The position numbers and the translations under genes are program-made. Under the pieces are notes generated by a model. The model saw only the letters and a list, made by a program, of their open reading frames with translations, searched no databases and had not been told where the DNA came from. From Cordilura impudica (lineage: Eukaryota > Arthropoda > Insecta > Diptera > Scathophagidae), in the NCBI GenBank assembly GCA_963682025.1, contig OY821519.1, forward strand, positions 161,834,487-161,898,486: a stretch of DNA of 64,000 nt. Reading direction: 5' to 3'. Shown piece by piece: positions 11,434 through 20,310 of the stretch (within the stretch, counting starts at the first letter, position 1; every line of letters starts with the position of its first letter).

Positions 11434-11851
11434 ATTTTTGTATTTTATTATGTTATTATCATTTTATTTTTTCATCATTTTATACTTTTTTAGTTTATAT
11501 TCTTTTTAATATTTTTGAATTTTATGAATTAACTGTTTTAAGTATTCGTATTTTAGTTTTCGGTTATAATGAATTTTAATAGTGAATTGTCATCACTATA
11601 TGTCAAAATGCTTGGGAAATTTGAACTGTTACCTTTAAGGATCCATTTTGAAAATAAAATAATCACTCTTGAAATCGAAGCAGACCGGTCTTGAAATTTT
11701 TTTTCGCTTATGTACGTTCAAAGTTGTGCGTTTAGGAGTAGTCCACCATATTAAATAAAACATAATTTTAAAAACTAAGTTTAAACTAAAATAATAGTGA
11801 TTGCAAATATTAATTTTGCAACAATTCCTTAAAAAAGCTTAAGGAAAAACA
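11417..11851 (+). repeat. BEL1 3' LTR
   Basis: 435 bp, TGTTGGTCATTT to AAGGAAAAACA, followed by GACAC. It is preceded by a short purine-rich aatggggccgg that may be the polypurine tract. Confidence 0.93.
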
Positions 11852-12013
11852 GACACTGTTTTAATAAAACAACATCATCTATCTTCGATCCCTCTTAATG
11901 TTTTGTTGCCATTTTAAGGAGTTAATTTCTTGCGTCAACTCCATTGAAGTTCTTCTTGTGTTTAAGTTGAGGTTGCTAAAAGTAAGAAATAAATAAAAAA
12001 TTAATGCATTTTT

Positions 12014-12396
12014 TTAGCACACGGAAATTAGGACGCGGTTTTTTCGTACCGCTTCAATAGAAGTATTTAAGATTTCATCTTTCTTACTCATGGTTAAGCG
12101 GCCATCCCATGGCATTTCTAAATCCTTTAAAAATTTCAATAAATCAAAATATCATAGGCTGGTAATATAAATATCAACGTATCCAGCGCCAGATCTTTCG
12201 CTCTAATTAGTTTTTTTTTTAGTTAACGACGATAGCATATTAACGATGTAAGCATATTAGCAATTTTCTTTTTCAAAGTTTGTCATAGCCTCATCGACGC
12301 ACATTTTAGTTTTAATATTTTTCGCTCTGTGTTCCATAATTCCGGTAAATTTCTATATGCTTCGATAAATTCTCGCCACTTTTCATTGCCCGCCAT
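12014..12396 (-). pseudogene. MADF-domain gene relic
   Basis: On the minus strand an ATG at 12396 opens MAGNEKWREFIEAYRNLPEL followed by WN, the start of a MADF (Myb/SANT-like) DNA-binding domain. The frame is then lost over about 150 bp. The domain end returns as RSGAGYVDIYITSL, a TGA where MADF has Trp, YFDLLKFLKDLE, MPWDGRLTMSKKDEI and a stop near 12014. A GTGTGC/TTTTAG pair just beyond could be a small intron leading to QPQLKHKKNFNGVD. MADF proteins are usually transcription regulators, often with a C-terminal BESS motif. A BESS-like exon exists at 57965-58085 but there is no evidence that they belong together. The BEL1 3' end lies about 160 bp downstream of this relic. Confidence 0.75.
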
Positions 12397-13458
12397 TGCT
12401 GAATGCTCGAAAGTTTAAATAGTAATGAAAACAGAAAGTTGTAGTACAAGCACCCATACGATGCAACCGCTCGCCCTGCACCACCGAAAAACGAAAATGA
12501 TTTGATTTTCATACAACCAGCCAACTTTTCATCACATATTACGATTAATTATACAATCTAGTCAAGTTGTGAAATAAATCGCAACGTGCAAGGGGTTTAT
12601 AAATTGCTCAAAAGTTCAAAAATGTAAAACGCGTTTTAAATATTCAAAACACTTTAAAATAGAGAAAACTCTTAAAAACCTGAATGATTTTAACTTAATT
12701 AAGATATGGAGAAAATCTTTAAATATAAATAGCTTATTTTTATTTTATAGTTGTACAAGTCCACTTAACTCTAAACTGAGTTATAAAAGGTTTTGCGGTT
12801 CAATGTTTTATAATGTTTTTAGTTAATCAAGCAATAACTGCTGATCACCGATTTCTTATTCATTTACAATTTTCCCTGCTAGTAAATAACGTGCGCGGAT
12901 TTCTAGACTTATATTCTATCAGAGACTTTCTAAAATCACTCAGTACCTTAAAATTAGCCCAATGTGTTTTTAGTTGGGCGATCGTTCTCTTTATGCTAGT
13001 TTCTACTTGCGTTTCCTATATTTACTCCAATTTACTCAAATTAAGTAACAAGTGTTACCTAGGTAGAAACTGCATGTATGGACACATTCCACAAAAACTA
13101 TATGATAAATGCTCCTATTACTTATAAAAGAAAAGAAACTCTACCGCTTCAAAAACGCAATATTTAATCAGGAAAGAAGAACACCATTTCGTTTGCTAGT
13201 TTACACTGAACTCATTTTATTTACAATTTTCCTAGCTTTTATACCTAAGTCTTAGATATAACAAAAACACTTAAATTGTATTATTCCTCATAGAAAACAA
13301 CCTACCGGAAAAACTATTCTATTAATACACACATCATCGACGCCTTAATTGGTATTCGACGCATGTGTGCATTGTCTAAAATCTATTTAGTATGCTAACC
13401 ACAAACATGTATACTAATAAAAAGAACCCAAAATAACGACAGGGAAGCATTGCGGGGT
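12397..13458. other. Intergenic DNA, nothing recognised
   Basis: A 104-codon ORF at 12813-13127 (plus) is rich in Leu, Ser and Tyr and resembles no family I know. The longest feature-free part is 13130-13458. Treated as non-coding. Confidence 0.35.
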
Positions 13459-13655
13459 GCAAGAATGATAGAATAGAAGATTACGCCCTCCGAATATTTT
13501 CTCGTTATATGACGTAACATTCCCACACCCACGAGTTACCAACTCTGTTTCCTGTGTGCAAATTATAAAATCTTGCGAACAATGTATGTTTTATGTGATA
13601 GTTGGGAACCCTTCAATAAAATCACTTTAACAGTTTGCAAATTAAGCCTTATATT

Positions 13656-14249
13656 TATTGTTATATATCGCACCTGTACCTCTAAAGTGAGTCAACTCAA
13701 AATCTAAAAATTTTCAGTAGAGGCGAAAAACGTTTTTTTTTTAAATATTTACTATAAAATTTAAAAACAGTTGTTCCATTGTAAAGAATTCCGAATAAGA
13801 AGTATACAGCAGTAGTTGTTTTTGCGATTTTTTCAGTGATCATCAAAAATAACAAGTTTTTTGGGTGCAACTCAAAATATGTCTTTTTAGTGGATTCTAA
13901 AGAAGGTACTCTTATAACACAAAAAGGGTTACAACTGTATTTTCTTACGAAAGACTAGAAAAATCGATGTAAGATTTTTACAGTGGATTGATATGACCAC
14001 TGTGTATCGTTTTCTTGCAAAAAGTGAAAATTTAAAAATTTTGAGTTGACTCACTTTAGAGGTACAGGTGCGATATGTTTTTCTACTTGTATAAAACTAC
14101 TTTGTAATTCAACATTATGAATTTGATCAAATATTATTTGTAAAATGTGTTTTGTAAAAAAGAAAATATTTCATTCACTTCAAAAATATACACCAAATAA
14201 ATCACTTTAGATATTAATAATTGTGTTATTTTATTTTAATAATACAATA
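13656..14249 (+). repeat. copia1 5' LTR, split by a MITE
   Basis: Matches 17871-18063 on both sides of the MITE (13668-14073). The first bases read TATTG where the 3' copy has TGTTG. It runs up to ACAATA directly before the primer site, that is, three bases beyond the CA. Confidence 0.85.
13668..14073. mobile_element. Tc1/mariner-type MITE, TA target site
   Basis: 406 bp. The ends are inverted copies: tcgcacctgtacctctaaag at the left, and cgcacctgtacctctaaagt on the opposite strand at the right, continuing gagtcaactcaaaatctaaa-like sequence for about 45 bp in all. TA is duplicated on both sides (13666-13667, 14074-14075). The uninterrupted LTR at 17871 shows the empty site gttatatatgttt. There is no transposase inside, so it is non-autonomous. 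Confidence 0.9.
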
Positions 14250-14263
14250 GGTTATGGGCCCAG
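14250..14263 (+). other. copia1 primer-binding site
   Basis: GGTTATGGGCCCAG, the sequence by which copia elements prime from an internal fragment of initiator tRNA-Met. The same 14-mer is found in copia2 on the minus strand (42047-42034). Confidence 0.85.
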
Positions 14264-14359
14264 ATCCTATAGAGATACGAAAGGACGATATATAAATTCG
14301 AATCTGAAACATAAGCTGAGCGGTGTTTTTGGTTGTATTAATTGCAGAACGCAAGAATT

Positions 14360-15140
14360 ATGAATTCGCTTGCTGGTCGTATACCATTATTTAATGGAAC
14401 CAATTAATGGTACCTGGAAGGCACAAATGGAAGCTATTTTACATAAAAGCAGATTGCTAAATATTGTTTTTAGTTTGGAAAAACCACCACGTATAAGGAC
14501 ACTGCAGGCAACTCCAACGGATGCTCAAATAAGAGAACATGAAGATTCAATGTTTGCGATGCAGGTTTTTATGGATAAAATATGGATGCACGAGCTGAAA
14601 TATTGATGGCCCTAGAGGCAAGTATTGTTAGAATGGTCAAGAATATGAAATCTCAAGAAATTTGGCAATATCTACAAGAAACTTTTGATCGTAAGTCGAT
14701 GAGGAAGAAAATAGAGTGTTACCGTAAGTTACTTAATATGAAAATGTGCGATAATGAGTCAATATCTCAATTTTTAATTGATTTTGATATATGCATTTCA
14801 TCTTTCTTGGAAATGGGAATTGAGATTAATGAAGATATTCTTGCTGTTGTGTTGGTGGATGCATTACCAGATAGTTTTTCTGGAATAAAAGCTGCTGTGG
14901 ATACAGCAAACGAATTTCCTAAAATTGCTGTTTTGAAATCAAGACTTTTGGAAGTCGGTGATAAAAAAGAAGTTAATCAAGATGCTGTAATGAAAGCAAA
15001 GTTTAGAACAAAAAATCAAGATCATGGTAGTAAAAGCAAAAACAGACAAGATGAAGGTATGTCCAATTTTCCATTTAAATGTTTTCGATGCGGAAAGAAA
15101 GGTCATGGAGCTAAAAACTGTAAAGTAAAAATAGAAAGCA
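14360..15140 (+). pseudogene. copia1 gag (frameshifted)
   Basis: ATG at 14360 reads MNSLAGRIPLFNGTN and then a stop. The frame 14370-14606 resumes with WKAQMEAILHKSRLLNIVF, and 14582 onwards with DARAEILMALEASIVRMVKN, IECYRKLLNMKM and LPDSFSGIKAAVDTA. The zinc knuckle CFRCGKKGHGAKNC (CX2CX4HX4C) is at 15080-15121. Gag packages element RNA. Two frame changes are needed to read it through. Confidence 0.85.
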
Positions 15141-16795
15141 CTAATCGCTCAAATGAAGTTTTAGTAACCACAACGGAAGAAGTTTTCGGTGCTAATTCAA
15201 ATCAGATTTGGGTTATAGATAGTGGTGCATCTTACCACATGTGTACAGAAATGTCATTGGTTAAAAATATTGATACAAGTCATAGTGATAAAGTAAGATT
15301 AGCAGATGATAAGGCAATTGATGTAAAGGGTATTGGACAAGTGGCAATAATTATAAAAGTAAACGGACTTGAGAGCAATATAGGGCTCTTAAACACTCTA
15401 TATGTCACGGACTTACGTTGTAACTTAATATCAACTAGTAAATTGACCGATAATGGGTGTAAAGTTGTTATGGAAGGAAAAAATGTAGTAATTACTAGAA
15501 AAGGAATTAAATTAATGGAAGGCTACAAGAAAGAAAATCTTTATGTCGTGAACTTAAACAAGAATTGTAAAAACGTTGGGAACATAGTAAGAAAATATGA
15601 TGAAAGAGAAATCGAATTGTGGCACAAGAGATATGGCCACATAAATTCAAGACAATTGAAACAATTAGAAAGAGAAAATATTGTTAAAGGACTACCAAAG
15701 TTTAAAAATGTTGAAATCGATTGTGTAACGTGCATTCGTGGAAATCAGACTTTTTCCTCAGAAGAATGAAAAGTCGTCATCAGAAGTACTAGATTTTATT
15801 CATACTGATCTCTGTGGTCCCATGAGGACCGAATCAATGGGTGGTAGTTTATATTTCGCAACATTCATTGATGATTATTCGCGAAAAGTATTCGTTTATT
15901 TCTTTCGCAGAAAAACCAGTATCTAGAATAATTTATAGAATTAAAGAAAATGGTAGAAAAACAAACAGGAAAGAAAATAAAGATATTTCGTAGTGATAAT
16001 GCTGCAGAATTAGTTAGTATTGAGTTTACAAAGTACATAAAGGATAATGGAATTAGACGACAGTTGACCGTTGAGTACACACCTCAACAAAATGGTGTTG
16101 CCGAAAGGATGAATCGGACTTTAGTTGAAATGGCGCGTTGTCATATACTAGAATCTGGTTTACCTTTGGGATTGTGGACTGAATTAATTTTAGCTTCGGC
16201 TTATATTCGAAATTGTTGTGCAACGAAATTAAATGGTATGAAAACTCCAGAAGAGTTATGGAGTGGTACGAAACCGGTAGTCAAACATTTGCGTCATATT
16301 GGTTGTAAGTCTTTTGTGCTGAACAAAACATCAAATAGATCAAAAATTGATGCTAGAAGTAACGAATTCATTCTTGTTGGTTATTCAGAGGAATCTAAAG
16401 CTTGTAGACTTTGGAAAGCTGGAACCAAAATAATTGAAAATAGTAGAGATTTTAAGTTCCTAGAAGGAGAAATGTATAAAAATACGGAAGGTAGTGAGTC
16501 ACAAAGTTTCTATGAATTTGTTCCAGTTGAAAATATTTAAAAGAGAACTGTAGAATCAAGTAATGAGACAGAGTATGAGGTTAACGATAGTTTGGAAAAT
16601 GTATATGATGATACAGAAGTTCAACTGCGAAAAGTTGAAGACACATCAAAGGAAACATTAGAGGATGATAGATTAAGGGCAAAGAGTGTAGTGAAAGAAA
16701 CTCCTATAGAATGGATAAAGCAAAGACTTAGATCATGGTCATTCAGAAAACCTGAAGAATCGGCGAATATAATTGGTGATATTGTATATCCTTAA
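15141..16795 (+). pseudogene. copia1 protease and integrase
   Basis: Protease motif WVIDSGASYHMC at about 15209-15244 (DSG intact). GAG-pre-integrase zinc block LWHKRYGHINSRQLKQL ... CVTCIRG at 15620-15740. A frameshift at about 15750 leads to FIHTDLCGPMRTES (first catalytic Asp) and FIDDYSRKVFVYFF. A TAG at 15924-15926 is followed by IFRSDNAAELVS (second Asp) and TPQQNGVAERMNRTLVEMARC (catalytic Glu). A TAA at 16538-16540 precedes the linker to 16795. All catalytic residues survive, but three breaks prevent expression. Confidence 0.87.
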
Positions 16796-17472
16796 ACTGC
16801 TAATGAAGCTTTAACTTCAGATCGTGCCACAGATTGGTATACAGCAATGCAGGATGAATTCTATTCTCTGATGAAGAATAATATATGGGTACTGACTGAT
16901 TTACCAAATGGACGAAAACCGGTCAGATGCAAATGGGTGTTTAAGTCAAAAATAACCCGGATGGTAGTACAGAGAAAAGAAAATCCAGATTAGTTGCCAA
17001 GGGTTATTCTCAAAAATATGAGTTCGAAAACTGTAAACCTGTGAAAATTCCAATGCAGTCAAACATTAAGTTACAAAAGGAACCAACAATTTCGGGGGAA
17101 GCAGAAAAAGTTGTTGACAAATTGTATCAAGAAATTATTGGGTCTTTACTTTATTTATCGTTATATAGCAGGCCTGATGTAATGTGTTCAGTTAGTATGT
17201 TGTCTCAATTTTCGAAAGATCTACGTAAACAACACCTCAATGCAGCGTATTATGTTATTAAGTATTTGAGTACTACAAAAAATGCTGTGTTGACTTATAA
17301 AAAAAAGGGTTTATCGCTTAAGGGTTTTTGTGATGCTAATTGGGCTCAAGATATATATGATAGGAAATCTCAATCAGGGTTCTGTTTTTACTCGCAGGTG
17401 GTCTTGAGTCCTGGGAATCTAAGATGCAGAAAGTCGTTGCAACATCAAGTGCTGAGTCTGAATATATTTTTT

Positions 17473-17511
<39 letters not shown>

Positions 17512-17860
17512 CTTATTAAGTCTATGGTAAAACCTTACAGACTGTTAAGTATAATACAGAGAAAAAAAATATAATATATACATATATTAACAGAAGCTAC
17601 TAAAGAAACATCATATTTGGGATATATCCTGGAAGAACTTGGTTATTCAAATCAGTCGCCAACTGTAATATATACTGATTCTCAAAGTGCACAGCAGATG
17701 GCAAAATTTGGAGCTCATCATTCGCTTACTAAATTATCGACTTGCACTATATACCTACCGGTCAAATGATGGCAGATGTTCTTACAAAAGCTTTACCAAA
17801 ACCTAAACATGATTTTTGTTGTACGAATTTCGGAATTGTAATTGATTATAGTTATAATAT
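16796..17860 (+). pseudogene. copia1 RT/RNase H remnant with the RT core deleted
   Basis: DWYTAMQDEFYSLMKNNIWV and CKWVFKSKI are the RT beginning, and RLVAKGYSQKYE is at about 16985-17020. This runs straight into FENCKPVKIPMQSN, normally found about 230 residues later, so the palm with YVDD is missing. RNase H follows: YQEIIGSLLYLSLYSRPDVM, GFCDANWAQDIYDRKSQSGF, then a 122-bp insert, then LTEATKETSYLGYILEELGY and YTDSQSAQQMAKFGAHHS. MADVLTKALPKPKHD ends the frame near 17812. Confidence 0.87.
17465..17586. repeat. Insert with (TTTA)n tract in copia1 RNase H
   Basis: The coding sequence breaks inside SESEYI and resumes at LTEA. The insert starts with about 12 TTTA units. Read on the minus strand this would be a (TAAA)n tail, so a 3' stub of a non-LTR element or SINE is plausible. 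Both sides are atat-rich, so a target duplication cannot be fixed. Confidence 0.6.
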
Positions 17861-17870
17861 TGAGAAGGCA

Positions 17871-18063
17871 TGTTGTTATATATGTTTTTATACTTGTATA
17901 AAACTACTTTGTAATTCAACATTATGAATTTGATCAAATATTATTTGTAAAATGTGTTTTGTAAAAAAGAAAATATTTCATTCACTTCAAAAATATACAC
18001 CAAATAAATAGTATCTCACTTTGGATCTTAATAATTGTTTTATTTTATTTTAATAATACAATT
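17871..18063 (+). repeat. copia1 3' LTR
   Basis: TGTTGTTATATA to ATACAATT, preceded by the purine tract gagaaggca. It contains the site that the MITE occupies in the 5' copy, here uninterrupted. Confidence 0.88.
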
Positions 18064-18181
18064 ATATTTTATAAAAAACAATATTAAAATAATTAAAATT
18101 AATAAAAACATTCAGTGAAGTGTGTTAAAAAGTTGTGGCATAAAGAAAAACTAAAAAACAAAAAAGCATAAAAACGTAAAC

Positions 18182-18627
18182 ATGAGGTGTGCAGTAGCAA
18201 ATGCAAGCGAAAGCAATAGTACAAAAACAAGTGAGAAATTGTGCAAAAAACTAATGAAATATTATATTTTTTTCTATAGCTGTATCCTTTTACAAATTTG
18301 AGTATTGTTTTGCAAACGATCCAATCCCGTAGATCTTCAAAAAGAATTAATTTGTGCCTTACATTTCAAACAGGAGGATTTTGAAAGAAATTTTTGTAAG
18401 TTATCACAAATTAAATTTTAACAGTTCATTACTTAATAATTATGAATAGGATTTTGCAATCGGCGTACACCAAAATTAAAACGGGGGCCGTTCCGACTAT
18501 AGAGTCGAGCGCCATTGCAAATGAAATTGAAATTTCAATTAAATTAACAAATCCAATTGAAATTTCAAAAAACTCAAATTTAGATTTCGGTCTATACTCT
18601 GGGGTAGAACGATTTATATGTACATAA
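18182..18627 (+). pseudogene. THAP-domain relic
   Basis: ATG at 18182 reads MRCAVANASESNSTKTS, matching a THAP start (Cys followed by AVAN) although the second zinc Cys is Ala. A GTGAG/TATAG pair could be an intron. After the acceptor the frames hold ELICALHFKQEDFERNF, the C..HF..EDFE core of THAP, with a stop and frame change before it. Further on IKTGAVPTIE contains the AVPTI block that closes THAP domains. THAP domains are C2CH zinc fingers that bind DNA and are found in P-element transposases and host regulators. The downstream reading ends at 18627. It is damaged, so scored as a relic. Confidence 0.65.
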
Positions 18628-18712
18628 TTGTTTAACACACAATTTGAAGTAATGCAGTGTTTAATTCTCCTTGTGGTTTTTTCAGGTACTATACTTAAGG
18701 GTATTAATCCTA

Positions 18713-18772
18713 GCATAATGAAAATGAGTTTGAAGACCTGCAGCATAATGAAAATGAGTTTGAAGACCTGCA
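18713..18772 (+). repeat. Perfect 30-bp tandem duplication
   Basis: Two identical 30-bp units (gcataatgaaaatgagtttg... each) end to end. Length is a multiple of three, so it would not shift a frame. Confidence 0.9.
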
Positions 18773-18829
18773 GTACAGTTTGGAGAATTATATATATTAT
18801 ATTTGCAACAGGTTAAAAAATTAAGCTCC

Positions 18830-19110
18830 TAATCTTGCGGTTAACCCTCTAGAGGACTCGACATACTCATTGGTTTAACCACCTAAGTGAAGGTGGGCTA
18901 AGTATGCCATCAAATTCATTAATGCAAACGCTGAAATCGTGTGATGCAATATTTTTAAGATTAAATGGCGAACTGAGGAAGTTGTAAATCCCAACGAAAC
19001 GTAGGAGAAAAAATTAATTAATAATCTTTTATTTACATCTTGAAATGGCCTTGGAAGCCCGACGAAATTATAAGTTCTGAATATTCATTTAATAATACAA
19101 AAAAGTTCAA
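18830..19110 (+). mobile_element. Second copy of the hammerhead-like short repeat
   Basis: Shares ctgaggaagttg, ccaacgaaac, taataatcttttattt and the ttggaagcccga region with the minus strand of 8935-9281. At 18973-19006 it reads CUGAGGA, A, GUUG, loop, CAAC, GAAA, CGUA: a hammerhead-like core with a two-base stem III and A at the cleavage position, but poor stem I pairing. Boundaries are estimated. Confidence 0.5.
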
Positions 19111-19423
19111 TATATAAAAAAAAAAATTAAAACAACACTCTTTAACACACTTCACTGCGTGTTTTTAATAACTTTAATATTGTTTTTCATAAAATATAAG
19201 GCTATATTCGTAATTTATAACAATAACCGAAGTAATACTTTTTTACAAACTGTCAAAAGTGATTTTAAATGCACGTTGCCAACTATCACACAAAACATAC
19301 AGTTTTCCCAAAAAATTATAATTTTCACACATGAAACTGACTTGGTAATTCTTACGAGGGAACTACTACGTCATATAACGGGAAATCATGCGCATGGCGT
19401 AATCTTTAGTTTTTATCATTCTT

Positions 19424-19799
19424 GGCTAACAATTATACAATAGAAAAAAGTCTCTCTAGTTAAAAAGCGTGTTAACTATAATTGATATTATGAATTTGCA
19501 ACACTTAAATAAATGAATTCTATCCTACTTTTCGTCTTACGTTTAATTATAATGTCATTCTTTTTTCAACTTTTATTGATTAAACTTTGTTATATCAAAC
19601 GGACTTTAAATACAATTATTTCTTATGTTATTTTTGAGTCTTTCGAATCTATGTTAGTTAACTGTTCTTGTACATATTTGTTTAAAATTGTGATAATATT
19701 TTCGTGTATAAGTTGTTTGATCAACTTTAATTTTGCTTTTAACAAATTAAGAGATGACTCAGATAACATATGCTGTAATCTGTTATGTTTTTTAATCAC
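19424..19799 (-). other. Spacer with an open minus-strand fragment
   Basis: On the minus strand 19799-19623 stays open for about 58 codons (HNRLQHMLSESSLNLLKAKL ...), lysine- and leucine-rich and probably helical, running in from the BEL2 left end. It is not recognised. BEL2 may have cut it from its upstream part. Confidence 0.3.
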
Positions 19800-20008
19800 T
19801 GTTTGCGTATGTAGCAAAAAAGATATAGAAATAAAACACAATATAGTATAAGGTTTTTAGAAAGAGAAAATAAAATCTCTATTTTATTTGTATATACAAG
19901 ATGTATTACCTTTTTTAAAATATGCACAACGGATGGTGTTAATGTGTACGAAGGTACCAAAACGATTGATTTTATAAGTTAAAAAATAAAGAGAGAAGGT
20001 GGCGAACA
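19800..20008 (-). repeat. BEL2 3' LTR
   Basis: 209 bp; matches 27482-27689 apart from a handful of differences. No clear polypurine tract lies next to it (minus-strand neighbour gttgcaacatacc), unlike most BEL elements. Confidence 0.9.
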
Positions 20009-20142
20009 GGTATGTTGCAACAATAATACTTTAACAAATAACTTAAATTTCTTAAAATAAGGCATAGTTCAGTTTAAAAATGTGAGCTTGAATTCAATTT
20101 ATTAAAATTTTTTTTTTCTTTAAAACACTTAAAGTTAAATTG

Positions 20143-20310
20143 GCCAGTAGGGACCTCGACGTAACAATTTTCCATAGGCCAGTAAGGGCCCCAATGGAAA
20201 ATTGATTATAAATAAGTATGAGCCAGTAGGGACTCTACAATTTGAGCCAGTAAGGACTCTACATATGAGCCAGTAAGGACACTATAATGGAGATGGGCCA
20301 GATATGACCC
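20143..20310 (-). repeat. Short-motif array GCCAGTAAGGACTC in BEL2 3' region
   Basis: Six copies of gccagta(g/a)gg(g)ac-type sequence start at 20143, 20178, 20222, 20246, 20269 and 20297; the last is degenerate. Three successive spacings are 24, 23 and 28 bp. On the element's coding strand the core reads GAGTCCTTACTGGC. The last copy overlaps the end of the extra ORF. Confidence 0.75.

Larger units (their letters stand above)
3362..11851 (+). mobile_element. BEL1: complete, degenerate BEL/Pao LTR retrotransposon
   Basis: About 8.5 kb. Two LTRs of 433 and 435 bp begin TG and end CA and differ by scattered substitutions and small indels. The element is flanked by a perfect 5-bp duplication GACAC (3357-3361 and 11852-11856), the length usual for BEL/Pao. 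Between the LTRs come, in order, a primer-binding site, a 2.3-kb leader, gag with DUF1759-type motif and zinc knuckles, aspartic protease, reverse transcriptase, RNase H, integrase and a DUF5641-like tail. All coding parts carry stops or frameshifts, and the RT motif YXDD reads YVDN, so the copy is dead. A 347-bp repeat fragment is inserted between RT and RNase H. The divergence between LTRs indicates an old insertion. Confidence 0.93.
13656..18063 (+). mobile_element. copia1: degenerate Copia LTR retrotransposon
   Basis: LTRs of about 186 bp (without the MITE) and 193 bp. The 5-bp duplication ATATT flanks it (13651-13655, 18064-18068). The homologous arm at 19136-19423 preserves the empty site (ttatattttatgaaaaac). 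Inside are an initiator-tRNA-Met-type primer site, then gag with a zinc knuckle, protease, integrase, RT and RNase H in Copia order. The core of RT is deleted, frames are broken, a MITE sits in the 5' LTR and a (TTTA)n-bearing insert sits in RNase H. Dead copy. Confidence 0.9.
13459..19423 (+). mobile_element. Inverted-repeat element around a THAP relic (P-like candidate)
   Basis: The plus-strand sequence 13459-13655 plus 18064-18146 (that is, with copia1 removed) matches the minus strand of 19423-19136. Shared blocks are caagaatgata, agattacgcc, gttatatgacgta, tgtatgttttgtgtgatagttgg-like sequence, acaatattaaa and cagtgaagtgtgtta. The two ~280-bp arms face each other around 1 kb with a THAP coding relic. 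THAP plus inverted ends suggests the P-element superfamily. I could not find a matching 8-bp target duplication, so the outer limits are provisional; an inverted duplication of a promoter region is the alternative. Confidence 0.5.

Noticed and set aside
12813..13127. 104-codon ORF
   Set aside because: No motif, composition like surrounding A/T-rich DNA; kept only as a remark.
17465..17515. (TTTA)n as a plain microsatellite
   Set aside because: It is part of a 122-bp insert that interrupts the RNase H reading, so insertion of a tailed element fits better.
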